Assembly (NCBI GenBank): GCA_937872385.1
Contig: CALMSO010000062.1
Span: 18,692-82,691 of the forward strand
Origin: an uncultured Saprospiraceae bacterium
GTDB taxonomy: Bacteria; Bacteroidota; Bacteroidia; Chitinophagales; Saprospiraceae
Length of the DNA stretch: 64,000 nucleotides
Direction of reading: 5' to 3'
Shown here: piece by piece, positions 42,262-51,104 of the stretch
How positions within the stretch are numbered: the first letter of the stretch is position 1
Layout: the number at the start of each line of letters is the position of its first letter
Notes under the pieces: generated by a model
Database searches by the model: none
What the model was told of the DNA's origin: nothing
Seen by the model: the letters and a program-made list of their open reading frames with translations, nothing else
Translations under genes and position numbers: made by a program

Positions 42262-42315
42262 TTAAAACAAATTTTGTTTTAAATTTGCAAAATAAAAACA
42301 TATTGTGTAATTTTG
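42262..42315 (+). promoter_or_regulatory. promoter with 21-bp palindrome before the antirepressor-like gene
   Basis: TTAAAACAAA-T-TTTGTTTTAA (42262-42282) is a perfect inverted repeat. Just downstream TTTG (42284-42287), a 20-bp spacer and TAATTTTG (42308-42315) form an excellent Bacteroidota promoter. An operator at this place would control the next gene at 42366. Confidence 0.6.
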
Positions 42316-42365
42316 TATCGAAATCAGGTTGCCCATTCAACAGACGACTGTAAAATTTCAAAGCC

Positions 42366-43160
42366 ATGACAGAGCTGCAAGTCTTAATCAGTCAAAAAGG
42401 TACGCGGGTAGTAACCGCCACTAATCTGCATCAAGTATTGCAACTGCTTGACCATCACTATGCTACCAATGTAAAAAAATGGTTGCAGGATGTGTATGAA
42501 TTTCGGGACGGCATTCGCAAACCGACACATTTGCAAGACTTTGCCCCGCGTAAGAAAAAAGACGCTTCCATCGTGGAGGACTACTACCTTTCGGTGGAAT
42601 TGGCCAAGCACATTGCCCTGCGTTCCAATAGCAAATTGAAGCTCAAATACGCTCGCTACTTACTCTCGTTTGAAGAGCCGGAGGGGCTGGAAAAAACGGA
42701 AGTGTTGGCTGTGCCCGATTTGGTTAGAGCTATGTGCTCAATAAGATATCAAGAAACCTGCGAGCGGCGGCACCTACAGTGGTACGAAACCCGGCAGGGC
42801 GGTCATGCGGCCAACTGGTGGCAGCACCGCGCCGAAATCATGGGCTACTCCACAGCTCAACTCCGTGAGATAGCCCAACAACAAGGCAAAAACCCCAGCG
42901 GCAAATCGCAACGACAGTTGTTGATGCAAGTAGATAAGTACGAACTGATTCGGGCTGGCGTCATTGACCTGTTGGTGTCCATGGGCAAATCAGAAGGATA
43001 CGCACGCACCCTCGGTGATGTAGCCAAAGCCTTTGCTGAGGAGATGCAAGTAGAACTGTACGACGACCGCGACCCCGCTACGTTGTTTGCGCCAGAACCC
43101 GCGCCGGAGCCGCTACGCGCCATGCACCGGATTGAAGAAGCATTTCGTCTAAGCGCTTGA
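42366..43160 (+). CDS. antirepressor (AntA-like) domain protein
   Basis: A 264-residue protein with an N-terminal domain of phage antirepressor type: VVTATNLHQVLQLLDHHYAT, then YYLSVELAKHIALRSNSKLK, the AntA/KilA-like pattern. The middle is a Gln/Arg-rich helical region (AQLREIAQQQGKNPSGKSQR) and the C-terminus is Pro/Glu-rich (FAPEPAPEPLRAM). No other phage gene is in the neighbourhood, so it may be a domesticated regulator or a remnant. It is preceded by a strong promoter and palindrome that suggest autoregulation. Confidence 0.75.
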   Translation: MTELQVLISQKGTRVVTATNLHQVLQLLDHHYATNVKKWLQDVYEFRDGIRKPTHLQDFAPRKKKDASIVEDYYLSVELAKHIALRSNSKLKLKYARYLLSFEEPEGLEKTEVLAVPDLVRAMCSIRYQETCERRHLQWYETRQGGHAANWWQHRAEIMGYSTAQLREIAQQQGKNPSGKSQRQLLMQVDKYELIRAGVIDLLVSMGKSEGYARTLGDVAKAFAEEMQVELYDDRDPATLFAPEPAPEPLRAMHRIEEAFRLSA

Positions 43161-43221
43161 TTTCAAGCATTTTAATTGTATTGCATCAACTGCCCAAGTG
43201 ATTGATGATGTCCTTTTTAAT

Positions 43222-43256
43222 TGCAACCTGCGAATAGCAAACGGCTAACCGCAAAT
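43222..43256. repeat. short heptamer array
   Basis: Five 7-bp units: TGCAACC, TGCGAAT, AGCAAAC, GGCTAAC, CGCAAAT (43222-43256), of the GCRAAYn type seen at 46473 and 39239. Confidence 0.65.
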
Positions 43257-43313
43257 AACAATGTCCCATTATTTTAACTTCCTGAAAATAGTGTTTTGTT
43301 AACCTTGTCACCG

Positions 43314-43344
43314 GCCCTTTCTTAGCAATGAAAGGGCTTTTTTT
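43314..43344 (+). terminator. rho-independent terminator
   Basis: GCCCTTTC (43314-43321) pairs perfectly with GAAAGGGC (43330-43337) around an eight-base loop, followed by seven T. It ends transcription from the antirepressor-like gene, 150 bp upstream. Confidence 0.88.
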
Positions 43345-43411
43345 ACAATAAAGAATCGCCCTGATAGGGGTAGTGCACGCTCGGCAGCATCTTCATAGAA
43401 AACAAAAAAAT

Positions 43412-43981
43412 ATGAGAATCGGTATGCTTTTATCGCTGCTGGCCATGCTCGCCAGTACGTCGCTACAAGCGCAGCGGCAAGAAACCCTTTTCGGGCACAA
43501 TGGTTTGGGTATCACCGGGATGTGGGGCTCGGCTACCTACAATTATTCCTTTTTCGACGAAGATTATGTTTATAATCGCGGCGGCAACATTGGGCTGGAA
43601 TTTGGCAATAACTTTTTCGTTGGCTACGGCTGGTCGCGTTTCCGCGAAAATGCCAACCCCGAAGGCGCGCGCTCATTCCGGATGCGCTACAATGGCGTGC
43701 TGCTAGCCGTGGCACCCGGCGCTTATAAAGCGGTACATCCGCGCATTTCGGCCCTCATAGGCGGCGGCCGTGTTTTTCCGGACAATCTGCCCCGCAGCCA
43801 AGTTTTTGTTTTTCAACCCTCGGCAGGCATTGAAGTGAATGTATTCCAATGGTTTCGCGTGGGCTTAGAGGGCGGCTACCGCATAGTGACCAATTCGAGC
43901 ACGCCGGATTTGTCTTCTACAGATATTTCCTCGCCCTTTGCTCAGATTGACCTGCGCTTTGGCTTTACTCGCCGGCGCTAA
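43412..43981 (+). CDS. outer-membrane beta-barrel protein
   Basis: A 189-residue protein from the ATG at 43412 with a signal peptide (IGMLLSLLAMLASTSLQAQ). The mature part is rich in Gly and aromatic residues in strand pattern (ITGMWGSATYNYSFFDEDYV in parts, GLEFGNNFFVGYGWSRF, FRVGLEGGYRIVTNSS) and ends in a strand AQIDLRFGFTRRR. This looks like a small outer-membrane barrel; no named family is recognised. The 43373 start was rejected because the signal peptide begins later. It is followed 9 bp later by a convergent carboxypeptidase gene. Confidence 0.8.
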   Translation: MRIGMLLSLLAMLASTSLQAQRQETLFGHNGLGITGMWGSATYNYSFFDEDYVYNRGGNIGLEFGNNFFVGYGWSRFRENANPEGARSFRMRYNGVLLAVAPGAYKAVHPRISALIGGGRVFPDNLPRSQVFVFQPSAGIEVNVFQWFRVGLEGGYRIVTNSSTPDLSSTDISSPFAQIDLRFGFTRRR

Positions 43982-43990
43982 CACGATTCA

Positions 43991-45517
43991 TCAAAAATCG
44001 TTGACCAATTGCTTGATCAGCGATTTATCCGTTTCGAGATTATAAGCAAAGCCATTGATTACAGCATAGCGGATTTGTCCCTCTTTTTGCAATACAAAAG
44101 AAGGATTGCCGTAGAGTTGAATGGCGTTGCGCTCTGATTTGCCCGCGGCTACGAGATTGAGCGGAAAGACTTTTTTGCTGGAGGGGAGCTCGCGCAGTTG
44201 TACGTCGGTGTAGCCCTGCGCGAGCAGCCCGGCGATGTCCATTTTCTTGAGGGCGGCTATATTTTGCACCACCGTTGGGTACACCTTGCCGGGAACGGCG
44301 CGATGCCCCTGTGCTGTGATTTCGTCATAACCAAAAAAGACAGACATATCGCCGAACTCGGCAATTGAAGATTTGTAATAAAAGCTACGGTTGTTATTTA
44401 GTGCTACTTCATTGCGCCGAAAGCCCATGTCCATTACATACCATTTGCCGTTTTTTTGCACTTCTGCTTCGCGCACAATCAGATCGTAAAAATTATTGCC
44501 ACCATTGAACGGGATGCGATCATAAGCCTCCAGCCCGGCTTGCGCGTAGGCACGGGTAGCAATGGCATCGAAAGAGGAAAGCAAGGCCACGAAATTGAGC
44601 TTGCGAATGTATTGTTTTTCCTCATCGTTGGGTTGCCCACCGCATTCTATCAAAATAGTGCTAGTGCCCCAGCGCTGGATGTTGTCCCCAAAGGCCCGCG
44701 GCTCGAAAGTATCATCGTAGCGCCCGACCTGCCCGGGGATATATTGCTGCAAAATTCCGTTGAGCAGACCAATCATACGCATTGCATTACCGCGCACCTC
44801 GTTGATGTCCTTTTCGTAATTATAGGCTGGTGCCAAAAAAGAAATTGTCGCGGTTTTCGGAGCGCGCCCGGCGCTGTAGTAGCGGCTTTGGTCGTGCAGA
44901 TTGAAGCCCCAGTCGGCCTGAAGTTCATCCCGAATGTTTTTCAAAATTTGTGATTCCGGACATTGCAGGCGCAGCGCATCGCGGTTGAGGTCCACGCCCA
45001 AGGCATTGCGGCGGGTAAAGCGCTCGGCACCGTCGGGATTGAGCATGGGAATAAACGTGATGGTAAGCTCCCGTTGCAGTTTCTGGCGTAGCTCGTCAAA
45101 TTCGTCGCCGGTTTTAGAAAAAAAGTTGAAAATATCCATAATTGCCATCGTGGCGGTAGGTTCGTCGCCGTGCATTTGGCTCCAGAGCAACACCTGCGTG
45201 GGGCCGCTGCCAATGCTTACTCTGTAAATGTCGCGTCCTTCTATGGATTGCCCAGCCTTGCGCACCTCAAAAGGCGGGCGCAATTTTTGGATCAAGGGCA
45301 CAATATCGGCGTGTTTGAAGCGGCGCGTGCGGATGCTTTTTTCACGATAATTATCGTACTGGTCGTACAAAGCTTGGTAGGGAATGTTTTGCAAAGCGGC
45401 TACTTGCTCGGCCACAGGCAGGAGAGTGTCAGCGTCAAGTATTGGAGCTGGTGCGTTTGCATTATTGCAATTGATGAATAACAAAAGCGTCGGCAGGGCA
45501 AGCAGCATTCGTATCAT
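43991..45517 (-). CDS. M14-family zinc carboxypeptidase, probable lipoprotein
   Basis: This 508-residue peptidase has a zinc site in WSQMHGDEPTATMAIMD near residue 113 (His and Glu) with a third His in NLHDQSRYY near 216, and a later IECGGQPNDEE with the catalytic-side Glu. These are the M14 carboxypeptidase motifs. The N-terminus is a signal with Cys (LLALPTLLLFINC) whose lipobox is imperfect but acceptable in this phylum. It probably removes residues from peptides in the periplasm or on the surface. A C-terminal beta-rich segment of about 130 residues follows the catalytic domain. Confidence 0.88.
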   Translation of the reverse strand: MIRMLLALPTLLLFINCNNANAPAPILDADTLLPVAEQVAALQNIPYQALYDQYDNYREKSIRTRRFKHADIVPLIQKLRPPFEVRKAGQSIEGRDIYRVSIGSGPTQVLLWSQMHGDEPTATMAIMDIFNFFSKTGDEFDELRQKLQRELTITFIPMLNPDGAERFTRRNALGVDLNRDALRLQCPESQILKNIRDELQADWGFNLHDQSRYYSAGRAPKTATISFLAPAYNYEKDINEVRGNAMRMIGLLNGILQQYIPGQVGRYDDTFEPRAFGDNIQRWGTSTILIECGGQPNDEEKQYIRKLNFVALLSSFDAIATRAYAQAGLEAYDRIPFNGGNNFYDLIVREAEVQKNGKWYVMDMGFRRNEVALNNNRSFYYKSSIAEFGDMSVFFGYDEITAQGHRAVPGKVYPTVVQNIAALKKMDIAGLLAQGYTDVQLRELPSSKKVFPLNLVAAGKSERNAIQLYGNPSFVLQKEGQIRYAVINGFAYNLETDKSLIKQLVNDF

Positions 45518-45784
45518 GTTGGCTATTTTTTGGAGGTAATGTTACATAATTTCTGACAACTGCGCAAGTCCAAATCCATGCCCAGATGATGAAAATCATT
45601 ATACGATAATGACTTTTTTAGTGAACGGCTTCGGGATACTTCGTGTTATTTTGTATAAAAGTCAGCCGCAACGTATTTGTTTGTTTGCAAAAAAACGTAT
45701 TTTTTCCGTTGGATATGCCCTGCGTCCAATTGTTGCTGATTTGATTATTAACTAACAATCCTTCTGGCTCTTGACCAACTTTTT

Positions 45785-46405
45785 ATGGAACAAAAACTGC
45801 AAGAACTCACCGAAAAAATATACCGCGAAGGGGTAGGCAAAGCGCAAGAAGAAGCCGATACCCTACTGGCCAAAGCCCGCGAGGAAGCAGAAAAAATAGT
45901 TGCCAACGCCCGCCGCGAAGCGCACAAAACCACCGAAGCAGCCGAAGCAGCCGCCGAAGAATTGCGCCGCAACGTTATTTCGGAAATGCAACTCAGCGCC
46001 CGCCAGTCTATCAGTGCCATCCGTCAGCAAATTACGCAGACCATCACCGCCCAACTCATCCGCGAGCCACTGCGCGAAACCTTTGTTGATCAGGGCTTTA
46101 TGCGCCATATCATCGAAACGATGATTAAAACCTGGAACCCCGCCGACGCTTCGGGTACCTCGCTCAAACTGATTTTGCCTGCTGAAGAAACGGAGCAATT
46201 GGGCGCGTATTTCCAGTCCAAAGCGCACGAATTGCTGCAAGGCGGCTTGGAGGTACAATTCAGTAAGAACTTGGGCAGTGGTTTCCGCATTGGGCCGGGT
46301 GACGGCAGCTATGTGCTGAGCTTTACCGAAAAGGATTTTGAAAATTTTTTCGCCGAATATTTAAGACCGCGTATTGCGAAGTTGTTGTTTGAAGGGGGGG
46401 GGTGA
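45785..46405 (+). CDS. ntpE: V-type ATPase subunit E
   Basis: Subunit E is part of the peripheral stalk that holds the A3B3 head against rotation. The 206-residue protein shows a long N-terminal helix full of Ala/Glu/Lys (AQEEADTLLAKAREEAEKIV) and a mixed C-terminal domain (VQFSKNLGSGFRIGPGDGSY, FFAEYLRPRIAKLL). These fit the E/NtpE family. It is the first gene of the V-ATPase operon. The stop codon at 46405 is directly followed by repeat DNA (GGTTGAGAAGG type). A -7 box is not obvious in 45518-45784. Confidence 0.9.
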   Translation: MEQKLQELTEKIYREGVGKAQEEADTLLAKAREEAEKIVANARREAHKTTEAAEAAAEELRRNVISEMQLSARQSISAIRQQITQTITAQLIREPLRETFVDQGFMRHIIETMIKTWNPADASGTSLKLILPAEETEQLGAYFQSKAHELLQGGLEVQFSKNLGSGFRIGPGDGSYVLSFTEKDFENFFAEYLRPRIAKLLFEGGG

Positions 46406-46528
46406 AGGTTGAGAAGGGTTGAGAGGTTGAGAAGGGTTGAGGGGTTGAGGATATAGCGCCTACTGACTGTGCGGCAAACCGCAAACAGCGAACCGCAAAC
46501 AGCAAATAGCGAACCGCAAACAGCAAAC
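46406..46528. repeat. heptamer array and CT/GA-rich flank between ntpE and DUF2764
   Basis: GTTGAGAAGG-type repeats (46410-46450) are followed by the shared flank CGCCTACTGACTGTGC and eight 7-bp units (GGCAAAC, CGCAAAC, AGCGAAC, CGCAAAC, AGCAAAT, AGCGAAC, CGCAAAC, AGCAAAC; 46473-46528). The whole unit is the inverted copy of 39239-39345. Confidence 0.88.
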
Positions 46529-46540
46529 AGCATTATAAAT

Positions 46541-47368
46541 ATGCAAACAAGAAACTATTATTACCTTATCGCCGGCTTGCCGGATATTGTGCTGGAGGAC
46601 CGTAAGTTGTCCCGCGCACTGCCGGAGGTGACGGAGGAGTTTCGCGCACATTTGCATCCCACTGATCTCGAATTATTAAATTTGCTAATATTACCCCGCG
46701 ATAATTATAACCTGCTGCAGCTGTTGTTAAAAAAAGATGCCAACTGGCAAGTACCCGCCGTGTATAGTCGGGAGCAGCTCGAAACGCGCCTGCGCGAACC
46801 AGAAGGGCTGCCCATTTATATGCAGGATTTTATCGAATATTTTAAAAATCGGCCGGAAAACGCATCGCCGGTACAGTTGGAAAACCAGCTTACAGCCATG
46901 TATTTTGAACATGCCCTCGGCACGGATAATAATTTCCTTCGGCAATGGTTTGACATGGAACGCAGCCGCCGCAACCTACTCGCTGCCTTCAATGCACGCA
47001 CCTACAAGCTACCCCTCGACGACCAACTCATCGGCGATGATGATACCACCCGCGCCATTCGCCAAAGCAAATTGCGCGACTTCGGGCTGGGCAACGACCT
47101 GCCTTGGTTAGACCGGCTGCTGCAAATCAGCGAACAAAGCAACCCTTTAGAGCAGGAAAAAGCGATTGACCTGCTGCGTTGGCGCTTCATTGAGGAATGC
47201 AATATATTTAATTATTTTACCATAGAAGCGGTGCTCGGCTATTGGTTGAAAATGGAGATGGTGAGCCGCTGGCTACGCTTAGATGCAGCGGCCGGCGCTG
47301 AATTCTTCCGGCAATTATTATCGGACTTGGAAGGAAGTTATACCTTTCCAAAAACATTTACCATTTAA
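46541..47368 (+). CDS. DUF2764 family protein of the V-ATPase operon
   Basis: This 275-residue protein from the ATG at 46541 begins NYYYLIAGLPDIVLED, the DUF2764 hallmark, and is predicted largely helical (HPTDLELLNLLILPRDNYNL, DQLIGDDDTTRAIRQSKLRD). In Bacteroidota and Chlamydiae, DUF2764 occupies the place in the V-ATPase operon where subunit C is found in other bacteria, so it may be the stalk subunit that links the c-ring to the central shaft; this is inference. The earlier start at 46469 lies within the heptamer array, which encodes TANSEP repeats, and is rejected. Confidence 0.88.
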   Translation: MQTRNYYYLIAGLPDIVLEDRKLSRALPEVTEEFRAHLHPTDLELLNLLILPRDNYNLLQLLLKKDANWQVPAVYSREQLETRLREPEGLPIYMQDFIEYFKNRPENASPVQLENQLTAMYFEHALGTDNNFLRQWFDMERSRRNLLAAFNARTYKLPLDDQLIGDDDTTRAIRQSKLRDFGLGNDLPWLDRLLQISEQSNPLEQEKAIDLLRWRFIEECNIFNYFTIEAVLGYWLKMEMVSRWLRLDAAAGAEFFRQLLSDLEGSYTFPKTFTI

Positions 47369-47414
47369 GCAAAGCCGATTTGTCAGAACTTAAAGATTTG
47401 GTCGATTTTTCATT

Positions 47415-47690
47415 ATAATGCGAATATCGAGTGAACCCCGAAGGGGTGAAATATTTATAGATAATTGGTAATCAATGGTTTTGAACCCCAACGGGGTGAC
47501 ACCGTGTTGGTGTAATATGTCACCCCCTTGGGACTCGTTTTTACGTATGCCTGATGCTTTATACTATTTACGGTTTACGAAGTCCGATTTTTAAAATGCT
47601 GAAGATCAGAAGTTTAAACCCAAACAAACACGTCACTTTCATTTGAAATCGGTATTAATCATTTGAACCCAATATTCGCATTTATAATAA
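47415..47690. repeat. dispersed intergenic repeat, copy B (inside V-ATPase operon)
   Basis: Copy B is the reverse complement of copy A at 2200-2450. Blocks ACGGTTTACGAAGTCCGATT, AAACCCAAACAAACACGTCA and ATCGGTATTAATCATTTGAA match copy A blocks. Hairpin motifs ACCCC-(G)AA-GGGGT lie near 47435, 47485 and 47520 (inverted). The 7-bp units in 47549-47590 are in phase (GCCTGAT, GCTTTAT, ACTATTT, ACGGTTT, ACGAAGT, CCGATTT). The gap to ntpA, 386 bp, holds only this element. Confidence 0.85.
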
Positions 47691-47754
47691 AAACATAAAA
47701 GGCGCATCATGAAAAGCGCTCTTATTACAAAAATTAAATAACTTGCATAAAATT

Positions 47755-49512
47755 ATGTCCCAAAATACATCCGCTATCGGCAAAGTGACCGGCATCATTG
47801 CCAACTTAGTTATTGTAGAAGTGGACGCCCCCATAGCGCAAAACGAAATTTGTTACATCCAGCATCCGGAGGCCAAGCTGATGGCTGAGGTTATTAAAGT
47901 GCTGGGCAATAAGGCTTATGTGCAGGTATTCGAGAGTACACGCGGCATTCGCACGGGCATGGAGGTAGCCTTTCAGGGGCACATGCTCGAAGCTACGCTC
48001 GGGCCGGGCATCCTTTCACGCAACTACGATGGCTTACAACATGACCTTGACCGGATGGACGGTTTGTTTTTGCAACGCGGCGACTACACCGACGCCCTCG
48101 ACGCCGAGCGGGAATGGGATTTCACACCTTTGGCGCAGCCCGGCGATACCCTTAGTGCTGGCAACTGGCTTGGCGAGGTCACGGAAAATAGTATTCCACA
48201 CCGCATCATGGTGCCTTTCAAAATGACTGGCAGCTATCACCTCAAAAGCATTGTCGAAGCAGGAAGTTACCGCATCCACGATACCATTGCCATCCTGACC
48301 GACGAGCGCGCGCGCGAGCACCCCATCACGATGGTACAAAAATGGCCCGTGAAACAAGCTATCCGAGCCTACCGCGAAAAGCCCCGCCCTTTCCGGCTGC
48401 TCGAAACTGGCGTGCGCATCATTGACACGCTCAACCCTATTGTAGAAGGCGGTACTGGCTTTGTGCCTGGCCCTTTTGGCAGCGGCAAAACAGTACTTTT
48501 GCAAGCCATTTCCAAACAAGCAGAAGCCGATATTGTAATCGTAGCGGCCTGTGGCGAGCGGGCCAATGAAGTAGTGGATTTATTCACTGAATTTCCCGAA
48601 CTCGAAGATCCGCACACCGGGCGCAAGCTCATGGAACGTACCACCATTATCGCTAATACTTCGAATATGCCCGTAGCCGCGCGCGAGGCCTCGGTTTATA
48701 CCGCCATGACCTTAGCCGAGTACTACCGCTCAATGGGTCTGAAAGTGCTGCTACTGGCGGATTCTACCTCACGCTGGGCGCAGGCCCTGCGCGAAATGTC
48801 GAACCGAATGGAAGAACTGCCTGGCCCCGACGCCTTCCCGATGGATTTGCCGGCAATTATTTCCAATTTTTACAGCCGCGCAGGCTTAGTGTATTTGAAT
48901 AATGGAGAAACCGGCTCGATTACTTTTCTCGGTACGGTATCGCCGGCGGGCGGCAACCTCAAAGAGCCGGTGACAGAGTCCACCAAAAAAGCGGCCCGAT
49001 GTTTTTATGCGCTTTCGCAACAACGCGCCGACAGTAAGCGCTACCCAGCCATTGACCCCATTGACAGCTATTCTAAATACTTAGAATACCCGGAATTGCA
49101 GGAAACCCTGAGTAAAAATATCGAACCAGACTGGGTGCAAAAGGTAGATCGCCTAAAGAACATCCTCATCCGGGGCAAGGAAGCAGCCGAACAAATCAAC
49201 ATCCTGGGTGACGACGGCGTGAGCATAGAGTATCATTTAGCTTATTGGAAATCGGAAGTGATTGACGCCATTATTTTACAACAAGATGCCTTCGACGAGG
49301 TGGATTGCAATACGCCCATGCAACGCCAGCAATACATGACCGACTTAGTGCTCGAGATTTACAACCACGAATTTCACTTCGATTCCTTTGAGGAAGTGAA
49401 TCCCTATTTCAAGCGCGTTATCAACCAATTGAAGCAAATGAATTACAAGCCATTCCAATCGGACGCTTTTGAACAATTGCGAAAAGAACTCGATAAATTA
49501 CTCGCAGAATAG
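47755..49512 (+). CDS. ntpA: V-type ATPase catalytic subunit A
   Basis: Subunit A carries the catalytic nucleotide sites of the V1 head. This 585-residue protein has the N-terminal barrel (IGKVTGIIANLVIVEVDAPI), the A-specific non-homologous insertion, the P-loop GPFGSGKTVLLQ near 241, the GER loop VAACGERANEVVDLF, and the Walker B LLLADSTSRWAQALREMSNR near 330. These are canonical. It is 242 bp beyond the point where repeat copy B ends. The ATG at 47755 is chosen over 47743 since it matches the family start. Confidence 0.97.
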   Translation: MSQNTSAIGKVTGIIANLVIVEVDAPIAQNEICYIQHPEAKLMAEVIKVLGNKAYVQVFESTRGIRTGMEVAFQGHMLEATLGPGILSRNYDGLQHDLDRMDGLFLQRGDYTDALDAEREWDFTPLAQPGDTLSAGNWLGEVTENSIPHRIMVPFKMTGSYHLKSIVEAGSYRIHDTIAILTDERAREHPITMVQKWPVKQAIRAYREKPRPFRLLETGVRIIDTLNPIVEGGTGFVPGPFGSGKTVLLQAISKQAEADIVIVAACGERANEVVDLFTEFPELEDPHTGRKLMERTTIIANTSNMPVAAREASVYTAMTLAEYYRSMGLKVLLLADSTSRWAQALREMSNRMEELPGPDAFPMDLPAIISNFYSRAGLVYLNNGETGSITFLGTVSPAGGNLKEPVTESTKKAARCFYALSQQRADSKRYPAIDPIDSYSKYLEYPELQETLSKNIEPDWVQKVDRLKNILIRGKEAAEQINILGDDGVSIEYHLAYWKSEVIDAIILQQDAFDEVDCNTPMQRQQYMTDLVLEIYNHEFHFDSFEEVNPYFKRVINQLKQMNYKPFQSDAFEQLRKELDKLLAE

Positions 49513-49572
49513 TTTGATAATGAGCAAGAAATAAAGAAATAGAAATCAGAATGTGAATAAAAAAACAACGCC

Positions 49573-50892
49573 GTGAAAGCATTTCAGAAAATATACACCA
49601 AAATCACGCAGATTACCAAAGCGACTTGCACCTTGCAGGCTTCGGGCATCGGCTATGAGGAGCTGGCCTTAGTGCACGGGCGGCTGGCGCAGGTCGTAAA
49701 AATCATTGGCGATGCGGTGACCTTGCAAGTCTTTGCCGGTACGGAGGGCATCCCGACCAATGCCGAGGTGACTTTTTTCGGGCGACCGCCCACGCTGAAA
49801 GTGAGCGAAGACCTCGCCGGACGCTTTTTTAATGCTTTTGGCAATCCGATTGATGGTGGCCCCGACATCGAGGGCGAAGAGCGCGAAATCGGCGGCCCAT
49901 CCGTCAATCCTGTGCGGCGCAAGCAACCCTCAGAACTCATTGCTACCGGCATGGCGGGCATTGATTTGAACAATACCATCGTGACCGGACAGAAGATTCC
50001 GTTTTTTGCCGATCCTGACCAACCTTACAACCAAGTGATGGCGATGGTGGCCTTGCGCGCCCAAGCGGACAAGATTATCCTGGGCGGTATGGGACTTACA
50101 AATGACGATTATTTGTATTATAAAAGCGTATTTGACAATGCCGGTGCGCTCGATCGCATCGTCAGTTTTGTAAATACCACCGAAGACCCGCCCGTGGAAC
50201 GCCTGCTCGTGCCGGATATGGCGCTGACCGCCGCCGAGTATTTCGCTGTGGAAAACAATGAAAAAGTACTGGTATTGCTGTCGGATATGACGCTTTATGC
50301 TGATGCCTTGAGCATTGTATCCAACCGGATGGATCAGATTCCGTCGAAAGACTCGATGCCGGGGTCCTTGTACAGCGATTTGGCAAAAATTTATGAAAAA
50401 GCCGTGCAGTTTCCCGATGGCGGTTCCATTACTATCATTGCTGTGACCACGCTTTCCGGGGGCGACATTACGCATGCCATTCCCGACAACACGGGCTATA
50501 TCACTGAGGGTCAGTTGTTTCTGCGCCGCGATACGGATATTGGAAAAGTGATTGTGGATCCCTTCCGGAGCCTTTCGCGCCTCAAGCAGTTGGTGATTGG
50601 CAAAAAGACCCGCGCCGACCATCCGCAGGTGATGAACGCCGCCGTGCGCCTTTACGCCGATGCCGCCAACGCCCGTACCAAGTTGGAAAATGGTTTCGAC
50701 CTCACGGATTATGACCAGCGCACCTTGAAATTTGCGAGCGCCTATGCTGAAAATTTGCTGGCGATTGATGTCAACATTGATACCGACGCCATGCTCGATA
50801 CTACCTGGGGCTTGTTTAGCCGTCATTTCAAACCGGAAGAAGTGAGTATTCGGCAGGATTTGGTGGAACAGTACTGGCAGAGTGAGGGGTGA
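49573..50892 (+). CDS. ntpB: V-type ATPase regulatory subunit B
   Basis: Subunit B alternates with A in the V1 hexamer and carries a non-catalytic nucleotide site. The 439-residue protein lacks the P-loop, as expected, and shows ELIATGMAGIDLNNTIVTGQ, QADKIILGGMGLTNDDY, and LVLLSDMTLYADALSIVSNR together with YSDLAKIYEKA. The start codon is GTG at 49573. It lies 60 bp after ntpA. A separate promoter and repeat copy C follow before ntpD. Confidence 0.97.
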   Translation: MKAFQKIYTKITQITKATCTLQASGIGYEELALVHGRLAQVVKIIGDAVTLQVFAGTEGIPTNAEVTFFGRPPTLKVSEDLAGRFFNAFGNPIDGGPDIEGEEREIGGPSVNPVRRKQPSELIATGMAGIDLNNTIVTGQKIPFFADPDQPYNQVMAMVALRAQADKIILGGMGLTNDDYLYYKSVFDNAGALDRIVSFVNTTEDPPVERLLVPDMALTAAEYFAVENNEKVLVLLSDMTLYADALSIVSNRMDQIPSKDSMPGSLYSDLAKIYEKAVQFPDGGSITIIAVTTLSGGDITHAIPDNTGYITEGQLFLRRDTDIGKVIVDPFRSLSRLKQLVIGKKTRADHPQVMNAAVRLYADAANARTKLENGFDLTDYDQRTLKFASAYAENLLAIDVNIDTDAMLDTTWGLFSRHFKPEEVSIRQDLVEQYWQSEG

Positions 50893-50912
50893 AATTGGGA
50901 AATTGCTTCGTC

Positions 50913-50942
50913 TTGAATTATAACAGTTGGCGGCTACTTTTG
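50913..50942 (+). promoter_or_regulatory. internal promoter before ntpD-I-K
   Basis: TTG (50913-50915), a 19-bp spacer and TACTTTTG (50935-50942) match the Bacteroidota promoter pattern, 20 bp after the ntpB stop. It could drive ntpD, ntpI and ntpK separately from the upstream genes. Confidence 0.55.
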
Positions 50943-51104
50943 CGGTTTTACATTTAAAATTTTACATTTTTTGGTTTAAAATAAGTGCATAATATTTTAA
51001 GTAAAAAACAAACAATTGATTATCAATTATATAGCCATTTCACTAAATAACATTAACAACTAACAAACAACAACTAATATTAATAAATAATGTGCCTATT
51101 AAGT

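Noticed and set aside
46469..46540. N-terminal extension of the DUF2764 protein (TANSEP repeats)
   Set aside because: The extension is the translation of a heptamer array; the conserved DUF2764 start is at 46541.
49930..50826. 298-residue minus-strand frame
   Set aside because: Antisense to the V-ATPase B subunit.
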